From Clostridia bacterium (GTDB lineage: Bacteria; Bacillota; Clostridia; Christensenellales; Borkfalkiaceae), in NCBI GenBank assembly GCA_017407325.1, contig JAFQWV010000010.1, forward strand, positions 1 to 60,484: DNA of 60,484 bases, in the 5' to 3' direction. Of this stretch, positions 31,634 to 39,746 are shown in pieces. How positions within the stretch are numbered: position 1 is the stretch's first letter; the number at the start of each line of letters is the position of its first letter. The notes beneath the pieces are model-generated. The model did not search any database. It was given only the letters and a program-made list of their open reading frames with translations, and was not told the origin of the DNA. The translations under genes and the position numbers were made by a program.

Positions 31634-32701
31634 ATGGCTTGGACTTTATTTAGAAAAAATATAGAGTGGAATAACGATAACGCTAAAGACGTTATGGTTT
31701 ATAAATATCCGTTTAAAGATAACGGTAGGGAACTCAATAATAAAAGCACGCTTACCGTTCGTGAATCGCAAGTTGCGATTTTCGTTCATAAGGGTAAGAT
31801 TGCCGACGTTTTTGAACCGGGGCTTTACGAACTTGGAACTCAAATTTTTCCAATTCTATCTAAACTCGTTGCGTGGAAATACGCCTTCCAAACGCCTATT
31901 ACCGTTGATATTTACTTTGTAAATACTAAGCAGTTCACAAATATTAAGTGGGGAACTCAAAACCCTATTATTATGCGCGATCCTGAGTTTGGCAATATCC
32001 GTGTTCGCGGGTACGGCGCGTTTGCGTTCAAAGTTGACGACGCGGGAACTTTTTTAAAAGAACTTTTCGGAACTAACTCAACTTACGAAACGGACGATAT
32101 TAAAGATTGGACGAAAACTATGCTTATCTCAGCTTTATCTGACGCGCTTGGCGAAAGTAAACTCTCTGCGTTAGATTTAGCAGGTAACACTTTAGAACTT
32201 AACGAAATAGTAAAAGAAAGCATTTCATCAAAGTTTAAAGAAATCGGTTTAAAACTTACGAACCTATTTATTGAAAATATGTCCGTTCCACAAGAGATTG
32301 AAAAGGCTCTTGACGAAAAATCAAAACTCACAATTTTAAGTGGCTCGACGGATACTATGATGAAGGTTGCCGCAGCAGAAGCTATGAAAACTGCCGCAGC
32401 AAACGAAGGCGCAGGTGGTGCGTTCATGGGTGCAGGCGTCGGTATGGGCGCAGGCGTTGGTATGGGCGCAATAATGGCAGAAGCTATGAAAGCCTCTCCT
32501 AATTCACAAACAGCGTCTACACAAAACACTCAAAATTCAAATTCGAAGGTTTGTCCAAAATGTGGCGAAAGTATAGCAGAAAGTGCAAAATTCTGCCCGT
32601 CTTGTGGAGAGAAAATGCCTGTCAATAAGTTTTGTTCTAATTGTGGTCAAAAAGTTGACGCTAGCGCAAAATTCTGCCCGTCTTGTGGCAATAAACTATA
32701 A
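31634..32701 (+). CDS. SPFH-domain protein with C-terminal zinc ribbons
   Basis: This 355-aa protein has an N-terminal SPFH/band-7 domain of the 'virion core protein' type (ESQVAIFVHKGKIADVFEPG, TPITVDIYFVNTKQFTN, VRGYGAFAFKV, and FKEIGLKLTNLFIENMSVPQ). It continues with an Ala/Gly/Met-rich stretch (about residues 250-290) and ends in two double-cysteine zinc ribbons (CPKCGESIAESAKFCPSCG; CSNCGQKVDASAKFCPSCG). SPFH proteins oligomerise at membranes. No membrane helix is present. The following zinc-ribbon membrane gene is a likely partner, and the pair is common together in Bacillota. Confidence 0.85.
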   Translation: MAWTLFRKNIEWNNDNAKDVMVYKYPFKDNGRELNNKSTLTVRESQVAIFVHKGKIADVFEPGLYELGTQIFPILSKLVAWKYAFQTPITVDIYFVNTKQFTNIKWGTQNPIIMRDPEFGNIRVRGYGAFAFKVDDAGTFLKELFGTNSTYETDDIKDWTKTMLISALSDALGESKLSALDLAGNTLELNEIVKESISSKFKEIGLKLTNLFIENMSVPQEIEKALDEKSKLTILSGSTDTMMKVAAAEAMKTAAANEGAGGAFMGAGVGMGAGVGMGAIMAEAMKASPNSQTASTQNTQNSNSKVCPKCGESIAESAKFCPSCGEKMPVNKFCSNCGQKVDASAKFCPSCGNKL

Positions 32702-32753
32702 AAAATAGCCCTATAACACGGTTAATACATACTTTTTAAAGGAGATTTATATT

Positions 32754-32945
32754 ATGGCAAAAGTAACTAAGGACACTTTAATTTCTGAAATTTTAGAAAT
32801 CAATCCAAACGCTGCGGAAATTTTATTCGCACACGGTATGCACTGTCTTGGCTGTGCTATTGCTCACCAAGAAACTATCGAGCAAGCAACTAACGCTCAC
32901 GGCGAAGACCTTGAACAACTTTTAAACGAACTTAACAACGGTTAA
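32754..32945 (+). CDS. DUF1858 domain protein
   Basis: This 63-aa protein consists of one DUF1858 domain: VTKDTLISEILEINPNAAEI then LFAHGMHCLGCAIAHQETIE, with the conserved GMHCLGC pair of cysteines. The domain is widespread in anaerobes and often adjoins redox or hybrid-cluster proteins; its biochemical role is unknown to me. AAAGGAGATTTATATT precedes the ATG. It lies between the SPFH gene and the zinc-ribbon membrane gene in the same direction. Confidence 0.88.
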   Translation: MAKVTKDTLISEILEINPNAAEILFAHGMHCLGCAIAHQETIEQATNAHGEDLEQLLNELNNG

Positions 32946-32949
32946 AAAA

Positions 32950-34080
32950 ATGTCTGATAACGAAGTATACGAAATAGAAAAACAAACGAAAGCCGACTTT
33001 ATCAAATGCCAAGCCTGTGGCAGTAATATGGTTTTTGATCCCGAGTCGCAGATGCTTTTTTGCGAACATTGCGAAACTAAGGTTTCAATCGAGTCGAGTA
33101 AACAAGTAAGCGAAATTGCTATCGAAACTGCTTTTTCTCAAACGGAAGTTTGGTCGGATACGGCAGTTTTGACTTGTTCTAACTGTGGCGCGAGTATTGC
33201 AGTAAGTCGCGAAGAAGTTGCTTTGTGCTGTCCGTATTGCGGTACTTCGCATATCAAAAAAACTGAAGAAATCTGTGGTGTAAAGCCAAGCGCGCTCTAT
33301 CCGTTTTTAATCACTAAGGAAAATGCGGAAGTTATTGCTAAAAACTGGGCAAGAAGGAAACTGTTTGCGCCAAGAAAGTTTAAAAAAGACCTTGTCGCGA
33401 ATAATTTGCGAGGCATCTATCAACCTTGCTTTACTTTCGATAGCCAAACTTTTACTTTTTACGACGGCAGACTTGGAAAACGAAAAACGCGCACGGTTAA
33501 AACTAAAAACGGATATAAAACGCAAACTTATATCGAGTGGTATAACGTTCGTGGTTCAATAAGCCTTGCTTACGACGATATAACCATTACTGCAAGTGAG
33601 AATATTAAACAGTCTACTATGCAGAAACTTATGCCGTTTAAGCACGACACAATCTGCGCCTACGAAAAGAAATATCTTGCAGGTTTTATTGCAAACCACT
33701 ATGATAAAGACGTAAGAAAGTCGTGGGCTGAGGCGAAAGTTGTGATGGAAGGCGATATCAAAAACGCTATTTTACGAAAGCATAACTGCGACGTCGTCGG
33801 TCATCTCAATACGTCAACTACGCACTCAAACGTTACGTATAAATACGTGCTATTACCTATTTATTACCTTAACTACCACTACAAAAACAAATCTTACGAA
33901 GTAAACGTAAACGGTAGTACGGGTAGGGTTTTAGGTAAATCACCGGTGTCGCCGTTAAAAGTTTTAATTGCTATTGCGGTTGGCGCGGCAGCATTTTTTG
34001 GACTTTACTATCTTTTTAAAGGGGTAGACTCAAGTGCAGTTTCTTCAATTAATGGGCTTATAACACGATTAATTAGGTAA
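32950..34080 (+). CDS. Zinc-ribbon protein with C-terminal membrane helix
   Basis: This 376-aa protein opens with two zinc ribbons (CQACGSNMVFDPESQMLFCEHC; CSNCGASIAVSREEVALCCPYC). A beta-rich domain follows (YQPCFTFDSQTFTFYDGRLG; TYIEWYNVRGSISLAYDD), and one transmembrane helix lies near residues 335-358 (VLIAIAVGAAAFFGLYYLFK). The pattern fits the TFIIB-type zinc-ribbon membrane proteins found with SPFH 'virion core' proteins in Bacillota (as in the Bacillus ydj cluster, where this is from memory). It starts four bases after the DUF1858 stop, so it is co-transcribed. Function unknown. Confidence 0.75.
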   Translation: MSDNEVYEIEKQTKADFIKCQACGSNMVFDPESQMLFCEHCETKVSIESSKQVSEIAIETAFSQTEVWSDTAVLTCSNCGASIAVSREEVALCCPYCGTSHIKKTEEICGVKPSALYPFLITKENAEVIAKNWARRKLFAPRKFKKDLVANNLRGIYQPCFTFDSQTFTFYDGRLGKRKTRTVKTKNGYKTQTYIEWYNVRGSISLAYDDITITASENIKQSTMQKLMPFKHDTICAYEKKYLAGFIANHYDKDVRKSWAEAKVVMEGDIKNAILRKHNCDVVGHLNTSTTHSNVTYKYVLLPIYYLNYHYKNKSYEVNVNGSTGRVLGKSPVSPLKVLIAIAVGAAAFFGLYYLFKGVDSSAVSSINGLITRLIR

Positions 34081-34121
34081 TAATTATTACAATAAATAAT
34101 TCAACTCTTTCGGAGGATAAA

Positions 34122-35048
34122 ATGAAAAAAATTGTCAAATTGCTTTTTACTTGCGCACTTACGCTTATCGCACTTTTTAGTTTCACAGCTTGTGCTGAAG
34201 TAGAAAACGGAAGTAAAATTCAAAGAATGAATATCGAGCTTGAGTTCTTGAACGCAAGTGGTGAAGTCGTTGATACTCAAACTTTAGAGGCTAAACTTTA
34301 TTTAAACTTTGCTCCTGAAACTTGCGCGCACTTTATAAAGTTATGTGAAGACGGTTTCTATAACGGCGTTACCGTAAGCAACGTAAACGGCACTTGGTGC
34401 GAATTTGGTGGCTACACAAGAGACGGCAGTTCTTTAACTCAAAAAGAATACACCTACGACAACCTTACAGGCGAATTTAAGAAAAACGGTTTTGGCGGAA
34501 ACAAGCTTAAGGTAGAAGGTGGCGCACTCGTTATGAAACGTAACTACGACGTTACCGACGGAACTGACAACTCGCCTAAATACGACACCGCTCAAAGTTC
34601 AGTTTTAGTTATGTTTAACTCAACTGCAAAATTCGACGTTGATAGTTACGCAGTTTTCGGTATGCTCGAAACTACTGACGGTGACGAATACGACGACACG
34701 GTCGAAGATAGCGAACTTGACAGAGCAAGTTTATCAAGCTTAGGTAAATTCAACACTGTTGAAAGACTTGAAACCGATGCTGACGGGAACAAGACTTACT
34801 ACTTTGAAAAGCATGCTGAAATCGCAGAAGGAAGCGAATACTACGCTATTAAGAGCGATTATTACTCAGTTATCGTTGACGGTGAAGGTGAAAAGCACTA
34901 CTACAAAGGCGTAGGTGCTGTAAGCGAAAACGAATTAACTGGCGACGACCTTGATTCGTTTACTAAACTTTTAAACGAAAAAGGAAACTACTTCTTGACT
35001 ATTCCTGTAACTCAAGTAAGAATTAAAACAATCACTAAAAAAGCATAA
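34122..35048 (+). CDS. Cyclophilin-type peptidyl-prolyl isomerase, lipoprotein
   Basis: This 308-aa protein has a lipoprotein signal (LIALFSFTACAE, Cys near residue 24) and a cyclophilin-like domain: LEAKLYLNFAPETCAHFIKL, CEDGFYNGVTVSNVNG, GGYTRDG, GGALVMKRNYD and SSVLVMFNSTAKFD. It would be anchored outside the membrane and help fold secreted proteins. The domain is degenerate relative to classical cyclophilins (no clear FHR catalytic motif), with an acidic insert (about 180-260), so isomerase activity is uncertain. CGGAGG ribosome site precedes the ATG. Confidence 0.8.
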   Translation: MKKIVKLLFTCALTLIALFSFTACAEVENGSKIQRMNIELEFLNASGEVVDTQTLEAKLYLNFAPETCAHFIKLCEDGFYNGVTVSNVNGTWCEFGGYTRDGSSLTQKEYTYDNLTGEFKKNGFGGNKLKVEGGALVMKRNYDVTDGTDNSPKYDTAQSSVLVMFNSTAKFDVDSYAVFGMLETTDGDEYDDTVEDSELDRASLSSLGKFNTVERLETDADGNKTYYFEKHAEIAEGSEYYAIKSDYYSVIVDGEGEKHYYKGVGAVSENELTGDDLDSFTKLLNEKGNYFLTIPVTQVRIKTITKKA

Positions 35049-35053
35049 TTAAT

Positions 35054-35139
35054 TAGCGCCGTCGTAAAAACGACGGCGCTACTAAGTTTGCCTTTTGGGT
35101 AAACTTAATTAGCGCGCTACTAAAATTGGTAGCGCGCTA
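35054..35139. terminator. Three consecutive hairpins between convergent genes
   Basis: Stems are TAGCGCCGTCGT/ACGACGGCGCTA (35054-35081), AAGTTT...AAACTT (35084-35105) and TAGCGCGCTAC/GTAGCGCGCTA (35110-35139). They separate the cyclophilin gene (+) from fba (-). None has a classic T-run, so termination is inferred from position and stem strength. Confidence 0.65.
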
Positions 35140-35142
35140 TTA

Positions 35143-36123
35143 TTATCTGCATTCGTCGGCTTTGCCGTTACAGCCTAAAACGTTGATAAGTTTATGTCTA
35201 ACAAGTTCTTTAATGCTTGTTCTTGCTGGTTTTAAATATTGTCTTGGGTCGAAGTGAGACGGATTTTCGCTCATATACTTTCTAACCGTTCCAGTCATAG
35301 CAAGGCGGATGTCAGAGTCGATATTGATTTTACATACAGAAAGCTTTGCCGCATGTCTTAATTCGTGTTCAGGAATACCGATAGCGTTCGGCATTTTACC
35401 GCCGTTTTCGTTTACCATCTTAACGTAGTCTTGCGGAACTGAAGACGAGCCGTGTAAAACGATTGGGAAATTTGGTAAACGCTTAGAAACTTCTTCTAAA
35501 ATATCAAATCTAAGTGGAGGAGGAAGAAGTATTCCTTCAGGGCTTAAGGTGCATTGTTCAGGAGTAAATTTATACGCGCCGTGACTTGTTCCGATAGCGA
35601 TTGCAAGCGAGTCAACGCCCGTTTTTAGAACGAATTCTTCAACTTCGTCAGGTTGAGTGTAGCTAGACTTCCCAAACTCAACGCAAACGTCGTCTTCAAT
35701 ACCTGCTAAAGTGCCGAGTTCGCCTTCAACCACAACGCCGTGATCGTGTGCGTATTCAACGACCTTTTTAGTTTCTGCGATATTTTCTAAGAACGGTTTT
35801 GACGAGCCGTCAATCATAACCGACGTAAATCCACCGTCGATACACGCCTTACAAGTTTCAAAGTCAGGGCCGTGATCAAGGTGTAAAACGATAGGAATTT
35901 CTGGGCATTCTAAAGTTGCCGCTTCAACTAGTTTTACTAAATAAGTGTGGTTAGCGTATGCGCGCGCACCCTTTGAAACCTGTAAAATTACAGGTGCTTT
36001 TTCTTCGCGACAAGCTTCGGTTATTGCTTGTACTATTTCCATATTGTTTACGTTAAACGCGCCAACTGCATAGCCGTTTTTGTAAGCCATTTCAAACATT
36101 TTTTTGCTTGTTACAAGTGCCAT
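35143..36123 (-). CDS. fba: Class II fructose-bisphosphate aldolase
   Basis: The start is ATG 36123 (MALVTSKKMFEMAYKNGYAV), with AAGGAGAAAATT upstream; the frame is open another 71 codons but that extension covers the promoter. The 326-aa enzyme has class II aldolase features: GAFNVNNMEIVQAI, the zinc-binding HLDHGPDFE, VVEGELGTLAGIEDDV, SLAIAIGTSHGAYK and VLHGSSSVPQDYV. It cleaves fructose 1,6-bisphosphate in glycolysis. The length is typical, and it stands alone. Confidence 0.95.
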   Translation of the reverse strand: MALVTSKKMFEMAYKNGYAVGAFNVNNMEIVQAITEACREEKAPVILQVSKGARAYANHTYLVKLVEAATLECPEIPIVLHLDHGPDFETCKACIDGGFTSVMIDGSSKPFLENIAETKKVVEYAHDHGVVVEGELGTLAGIEDDVCVEFGKSSYTQPDEVEEFVLKTGVDSLAIAIGTSHGAYKFTPEQCTLSPEGILLPPPLRFDILEEVSKRLPNFPIVLHGSSSVPQDYVKMVNENGGKMPNAIGIPEHELRHAAKLSVCKINIDSDIRLAMTGTVRKYMSENPSHFDPRQYLKPARTSIKELVRHKLINVLGCNGKADECR

Positions 36124-36154
36124 AATTTTCTCCTTAAATCTTTTTATTATATAA

Positions 36155-36183
36155 AGTATACTACAAATTAGTCGTTTATGCAA
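36155..36183 (-). promoter_or_regulatory. Promoter of fba
   Basis: On the minus strand TTGCAT (complement of 36178-36183) and TATACT (complement of 36155-36160) are 17 nt apart, about 32 nt before the fba ATG. Confidence 0.75.
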
Positions 36184-36213
36184 TACTAAAAATAAAATAT
36201 TTGTGTAAAATCG

Positions 36214-36242
36214 TTGCAATTTTTTGATTTTTTTTGTATTAT
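36214..36242 (+). promoter_or_regulatory. Promoter of the TM1266-ABC importer operon
   Basis: TTGCAA (36214-36219) and TATTAT (36237-36242) have a 17-nt spacer. They leave an untranslated leader of about 165 nt before the ATG at 36416. Confidence 0.7.
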
Positions 36243-36249
36243 ATAGAAA

Positions 36250-36403
36250 AAGAAACTTAATCGATGTCTTTTTCAGAGAGTAAGTAAAATATTTTTGCTT
36301 GTTTTTATTTAGCAGTTTTTCTGCTGTATAAATCAAAAGCTTATTGCCATACCGTGGCTTATTTTGCGTACTCTTTCAAACTGTTGAAAGGGTATTTTTG
36401 TTT
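36250..36403 (+). promoter_or_regulatory. Structured leader with terminator-like hairpin, candidate attenuator
   Basis: The leader contains several hairpins: AAG-AAAATATTTT-CTT near 36283-36301, AGCAG/CTGCT near 36312-36326, and GCCA-TACCG-TGGC near 36344-36358. It ends with a terminator-like hairpin (TACTCTTTCAA 36369-36379, loop ACTG, TTGAAAGGGTA 36384-36394) followed by TTTTTG. The T-run ends about 13 nt before the start codon. A terminator inside the leader of an importer operon suggests conditional readthrough. I cannot match it to TPP, T-box or other riboswitch consensus motifs. Confidence 0.55.
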
Positions 36404-36415
36404 AGGGGGGTAAAA

Positions 36416-36673
36416 ATGAAGCTTGCAGTTATTGGAATTATTATTAACGGCGACAGAAGTGTGGCGGAAAACGTCAATAAAATTTTGTCATCTTACGGCG
36501 ACTTTATAGTTTGCCGTATGGGCGTTCCCGACCGAGTTAATAATATTTACGTTATATCAATTATCGTTCGTGCAGAGCTTGAAGTTATTTCAGCGCTTTC
36601 TGGAAAACTTGGAAGGCTAAGCTCAGTCAAAGTCAAATCTGCAATTACGGACGCTGACATAAATGAAAATTAA
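36416..36673 (+). CDS. TM1266-family putative regulator (iron-only hydrogenase system type)
   Basis: The start is ATG 36416 after AGGGGGG; the frame extends upstream through the terminator hairpin but without a ribosome site. The 85-aa protein is a small ACT-like fold of the TM1266 family: MKLAVIGIIINGDRSVAENV, ILSSYGDFIVCRMGVPDR, then VISIIVRAELEVISALSGKL. Members usually sit beside [FeFe]-hydrogenase maturation genes and are proposed regulators. Here none is adjacent; instead an ABC importer follows by 13 nt, so it may sense or control the imported compound. Confidence 0.82.
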   Translation: MKLAVIGIIINGDRSVAENVNKILSSYGDFIVCRMGVPDRVNNIYVISIIVRAELEVISALSGKLGRLSSVKVKSAITDADINEN

Positions 36674-36686
36674 GGAGTGTATAATT

Positions 36687-37676
36687 ATGAAAAAAATTGT
36701 TGTTTTATTACTTGCTTTATTAACGTCATTATCGACACTTTTCTTATCAGGTTGCACTGAAGGTGCGTCGACTGACGAAATCGTCATTTCCGTACCGGAC
36801 GGCGCGCCGGCGCTTGCCGTTTATAAAATGCTCGACGAAAAGGGTAAAATCGGAGGCTACGACGTAAAAATTAATATCGTTTCGGGTACTGAAGAAATTG
36901 CAACTCAAATTACGAGTGGAGAAAGCGACGTGTGCGTTATGCCAACCAACTTAGCGACCAAATTGTACAATAAAGGCGTAGACGTAAAACTTGCATCTGT
37001 AAACGTATTCGGCGTGCTTTATATGATTGGAAGTCAGCCTATAACGTCGTTAAACGACCTTTTAGGTAAGGTTATCGTATACACGGGTGCAGGTGGAACA
37101 CCAGAACTTACGCTACAAATTATATTTGATAAAAACAATATCGAATACGTTCAAAGCGAAACGGCAGTTGAAGGAAAAGTGGCTATAACTGCAGTTACTG
37201 CAGGTAGCGACGCTATTAAAAGCGTGAAACTCGGTAAAGCGGACTACGCCGTTTTAGGTGAACCGGTAGTTACCCAAGCTAACAAGAATTTAGGAACTAG
37301 CGTAGTTTTAGATTTGCAACAAGAGTGGGCTAAAATTATCGGTGAAAACAGTTATACTCAAGCAGGCGTAGTTTTATCTAAATCGGTATACGATAAAAAC
37401 GTGTTCGTTCGTGGGCTTATGGAACAGCTTTCTTTAAATTCAGAATACCTTTTAAATAACTACGAAGGCGTAAAAGAAACTTTGCAAAACAGTGGAAGTG
37501 CGTTAAGTGTAGATTTTACTCAAGAAACTGTCAAAAGACTTAACATTGGTCATAAAACTGCAGTAGACGCTAAAGAAGGTTTAGAAAAATATCTGAACGC
37601 ACTGTATGAGTATAATCCAAATCTTATCGGTGGTAAAATGCCTGACGAGGGTTTTTATCTAGCGTATGAAAAATAA
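36687..37676 (+). CDS. ABC importer substrate-binding lipoprotein (NMT1/SsuA-like)
   Basis: The start is ATG 36687, with TAAGGAG ten bases upstream. The 329-aa lipoprotein has a signal and lipobox LSTLFLSGC and a periplasmic-binding fold of the NitT/TauT/NMT1 kind: VISVPDGAPALAVYKML, GEADVCVMPT-like (ESDVCVMPTNLATKLYNKG), VIYTGAGGTPELTLQ. Such proteins bind sulfonates, nitrate, thiamine pyrimidines or similar small molecules; the ligand cannot be read from sequence. Its stop overlaps the permease start by 11 bases. Confidence 0.88.
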   Translation: MKKIVVLLLALLTSLSTLFLSGCTEGASTDEIVISVPDGAPALAVYKMLDEKGKIGGYDVKINIVSGTEEIATQITSGESDVCVMPTNLATKLYNKGVDVKLASVNVFGVLYMIGSQPITSLNDLLGKVIVYTGAGGTPELTLQIIFDKNNIEYVQSETAVEGKVAITAVTAGSDAIKSVKLGKADYAVLGEPVVTQANKNLGTSVVLDLQQEWAKIIGENSYTQAGVVLSKSVYDKNVFVRGLMEQLSLNSEYLLNNYEGVKETLQNSGSALSVDFTQETVKRLNIGHKTAVDAKEGLEKYLNALYEYNPNLIGGKMPDEGFYLAYEK

Positions 37677-38421
37677 AATTTTACAGTTTGCCCCAATTAT
37701 TGGCGTACTAGTTATAGTTTTAGTTTGGCAGATATTATGCTCTATAATAAATGCAGAAATTATAATGCCCAATATAGGTGCGACACTTAAAAATTTAATA
37801 TCAATTTTTGCGAAAAAATCGTTCTATAAGTCGATTATTTCCTGTTTATTGCGCGTTTTTATAAGTTTTTCGCTGGCACTTATTATTGCAGTATTGTGTG
37901 CGATACTATCTAATCTTTCGCGCGTATTTGAACGCGCGCTCTATCCACTTATTATAGTTGTTAGGGCAGTTCCTACGATGAGTATAATATTTTTATGTCT
38001 TATCTGGTTTAACTCGAAAATAAGCCCGATAGTAGTTGCCTTTACCGTTGCTTTTCCAATTTTATACGCAAATATTATTTCGCGCATAAAGGCTTGTGAT
38101 AAGCAAATTATAGAAATGTCAACCGTTTATTGCGTTCCTAAAAAAGTGCAAATTTTTCAGTTCTTTTTGCCGACCGTCGTCAAAAATTGCTACGACGAAA
38201 CGGTTGCAACCTTATCATTTACCGTAAAACTTGTAATAAGTGCAGAAGCGCTTGCAAGAACGAGAGAGAGCTTAGGTTTTTCAATGACGGTTGCTAAAGA
38301 AGGGCTTGAAACGGCAGAGCTTTTTGCTTATACTTTGGTTTGCGTTTTGCTTAGTTTTTTACTTGAACTTGTTTTTAAACTTATCAAAAAAGCGGTGGAG
38401 AAAAAGTATGGTAGAAATTAA
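37666..38421 (+). CDS. ABC importer permease (NitT/TauT family)
   Basis: This 251-aa protein has about six transmembrane helices and a BPD-type permease EAA region (IEMSTVYCVPKKVQIFQFFL). The LRVFISFSLALIIAVLCAIL and AVPTMSIIFLCLIW segments are typical of SsuC/TauC-like permeases. It starts within the end of the substrate-binding gene, and the ATPase start lies inside its own last 14 bases, so the three importer genes are translationally coupled. Confidence 0.9.
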   Translation: MKNKILQFAPIIGVLVIVLVWQILCSIINAEIIMPNIGATLKNLISIFAKKSFYKSIISCLLRVFISFSLALIIAVLCAILSNLSRVFERALYPLIIVVRAVPTMSIIFLCLIWFNSKISPIVVAFTVAFPILYANIISRIKACDKQIIEMSTVYCVPKKVQIFQFFLPTVVKNCYDETVATLSFTVKLVISAEALARTRESLGFSMTVAKEGLETAELFAYTLVCVLLSFLLELVFKLIKKAVEKKYGRN

Positions 38422-39103
38422 AAATCTTGTTAAACGTTATGGCGAAAAAAAAGTCGTTTTCGACGGATTTTCAATAACTTTTAAAGATAAAAAAGTTACG
38501 GCTATTTTAGGTAATTCTGGCATAGGAAAAACTACGCTACTTAACGTAATTGCGCGATTAACCGACTTCGACGGCGACGTTTTACTATCTGGCAAGGGGA
38601 TTTCTTACGTTTTTCAGTCACCACGATTAATTAATACTTTAACCGTTTTACAAAACGTTGAATACGTTTTAACGACCGATTATCCCGATTATGGCGAAAG
38701 AAAAAAAGTTGCTAGAGAAAACTTAATAAAGGCAGAAATTGACCATCTCGAGAATAAATTTCCAAGCGAGATTTCAGGTGGTGAAAAACAGCGCGTTCAG
38801 CTTGCGCGTGCATTTTCAAAGCCTAGCGAACTTCTTATTATGGACGAGCCGTTTTCTTCGCTTGATATATCTTTAAAGTCAAGACTTATGAAGCTTTATA
38901 TAAGTTTTCTAAAAGAAAATCCTAAAACGGTAATTTTCGTTACGCACGATCCGTTCGAAGCACTTTCTTTTTCTGACGATATAGTAATTTTACAAGACGG
39001 TGGATACAAACGGTTTGAAGTGCTTTCGGAAAAAGAAAATCGTGACCTTGAAAGTGAAGAAATTTCAAGTTTAAGAAAAGAAATTTATAACGCTTTAACT
39101 TAG
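38408..39103 (+). CDS. ABC importer ATP-binding protein
   Basis: The start is ATG 38408 (MVEIKNLVKRYGEKKVVF), behind GGTGGAG, rather than the longer frame running back through the permease. The 231-aa ATPase has Walker A AILGNSGIGKTTLLNVI, Q-loop FQSPRLI, signature SGGEKQRVQLARAF, Walker B LLIMDEPFSSLD and switch histidine VTHDPFE. It drives the importer made by the two preceding genes. It is slightly short for the family, as is common in this group. Confidence 0.93.
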   Translation: MVEIKNLVKRYGEKKVVFDGFSITFKDKKVTAILGNSGIGKTTLLNVIARLTDFDGDVLLSGKGISYVFQSPRLINTLTVLQNVEYVLTTDYPDYGERKKVARENLIKAEIDHLENKFPSEISGGEKQRVQLARAFSKPSELLIMDEPFSSLDISLKSRLMKLYISFLKENPKTVIFVTHDPFEALSFSDDIVILQDGGYKRFEVLSEKENRDLESEEISSLRKEIYNALT

Positions 39104-39205
39104 TAGTATATAATTTGAATTTTCTGTCAATAATTATCCTATCGCAAACCAATTTTAAAATACATAATATATAGTAGGTTGCGTAAAGGATGATTAAGAA
39201 TAATT

Positions 39206-39556
39206 ATGATAAAAAGAGGAGAATTATATTACGCCGACCTTAGCCCTGTCGTTGGTAGTGAACAAGGCGGGGTAAGACCTGTATTAGTCGTTCAAAACGA
39301 TATAGGCAACCGTTATAGCCCGACCGTTATCGCTGCTGCGGTAACTAGTCAGATTAACAAAGCAAAACTGCCGACGCATATAGAACTAAAGGCGGTTGAG
39401 TACGGGCTTATGAAGGATTCCGTCGTTTTGCTTGAGCAAATAAGAACTATTGACAAGCGCCGTCTTAAAGAGAGAATTGGCGCGCTTTCGCCCAATATGA
39501 TGCAAAGCGTAAACGACGCTTTAGCCATAAGTTTAGGTTTCATAAAAAACAATTAA
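39206..39556 (+). CDS. mazF: MazF/PemK-family endoribonuclease toxin
   Basis: This 116-aa protein is a full-length MazF/NdoA homologue: [74 protein letters not shown]. MazF toxins cut mRNA at short sequences and are normally held by a MazE antitoxin encoded just upstream. No ORF fits that role here: the preceding gene is the ABC ATPase and the gap is 102 bases. In many Bacillota the pair adjoins alr, which is also absent. The antitoxin may be elsewhere, or the protein may act as a housekeeping RNase. Confidence 0.92.
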   Translation: MIKRGELYYADLSPVVGSEQGGVRPVLVVQNDIGNRYSPTVIAAAVTSQINKAKLPTHIELKAVEYGLMKDSVVLLEQIRTIDKRRLKERIGALSPNMMQSVNDALAISLGFIKNN

Positions 39557-39561
39557 ATTAA

Positions 39562-39600
39562 GCCGAAAATCGACCTATAAGTCGATTTTCGGCGTTTTTT
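39562..39600 (+). terminator. Terminator after mazF
   Basis: A perfect 13-bp stem (GCCGAAAATCGAC and its complement) with loop CTATAA, followed by GTTTTTTG. Confidence 0.92.
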
Positions 39601-39746
39601 GTGTCAAAACGGCTATAAATTTTAAATTTTGACCGTAGGCTTTTTTGTAATTTTTAACTTTTTTTTACTAAAACGCTTTTTTTTTCTGTAAGCATATGTT
39701 ATAATACACCCATATAGTATAAATAAATATAATAGGGGATATTGGT

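Noticed and set aside
32083-32529. Minus-strand frame of 148 codons opposite the SPFH gene
   Set aside because: It is an antisense shadow of the Ala/Gly-rich coding region and has no family resemblance or ribosome site.
35143-36336. Longer aldolase of 397 residues
   Set aside because: The first 71 codons cover the promoter, lack a ribosome site and do not look like aldolase; ATG 36123 has AAGGAG.
36250-36403. TPP riboswitch or T-box
   Set aside because: No CTGAGA/GATCTGGATAATGCC-type thi box, and the ATACCGTGG stretch does not match the T-box core well enough.
39104-39205. Small antitoxin gene upstream of mazF
   Set aside because: I found no start codon, ribosome site and open frame of useful length in this gap on the plus strand.
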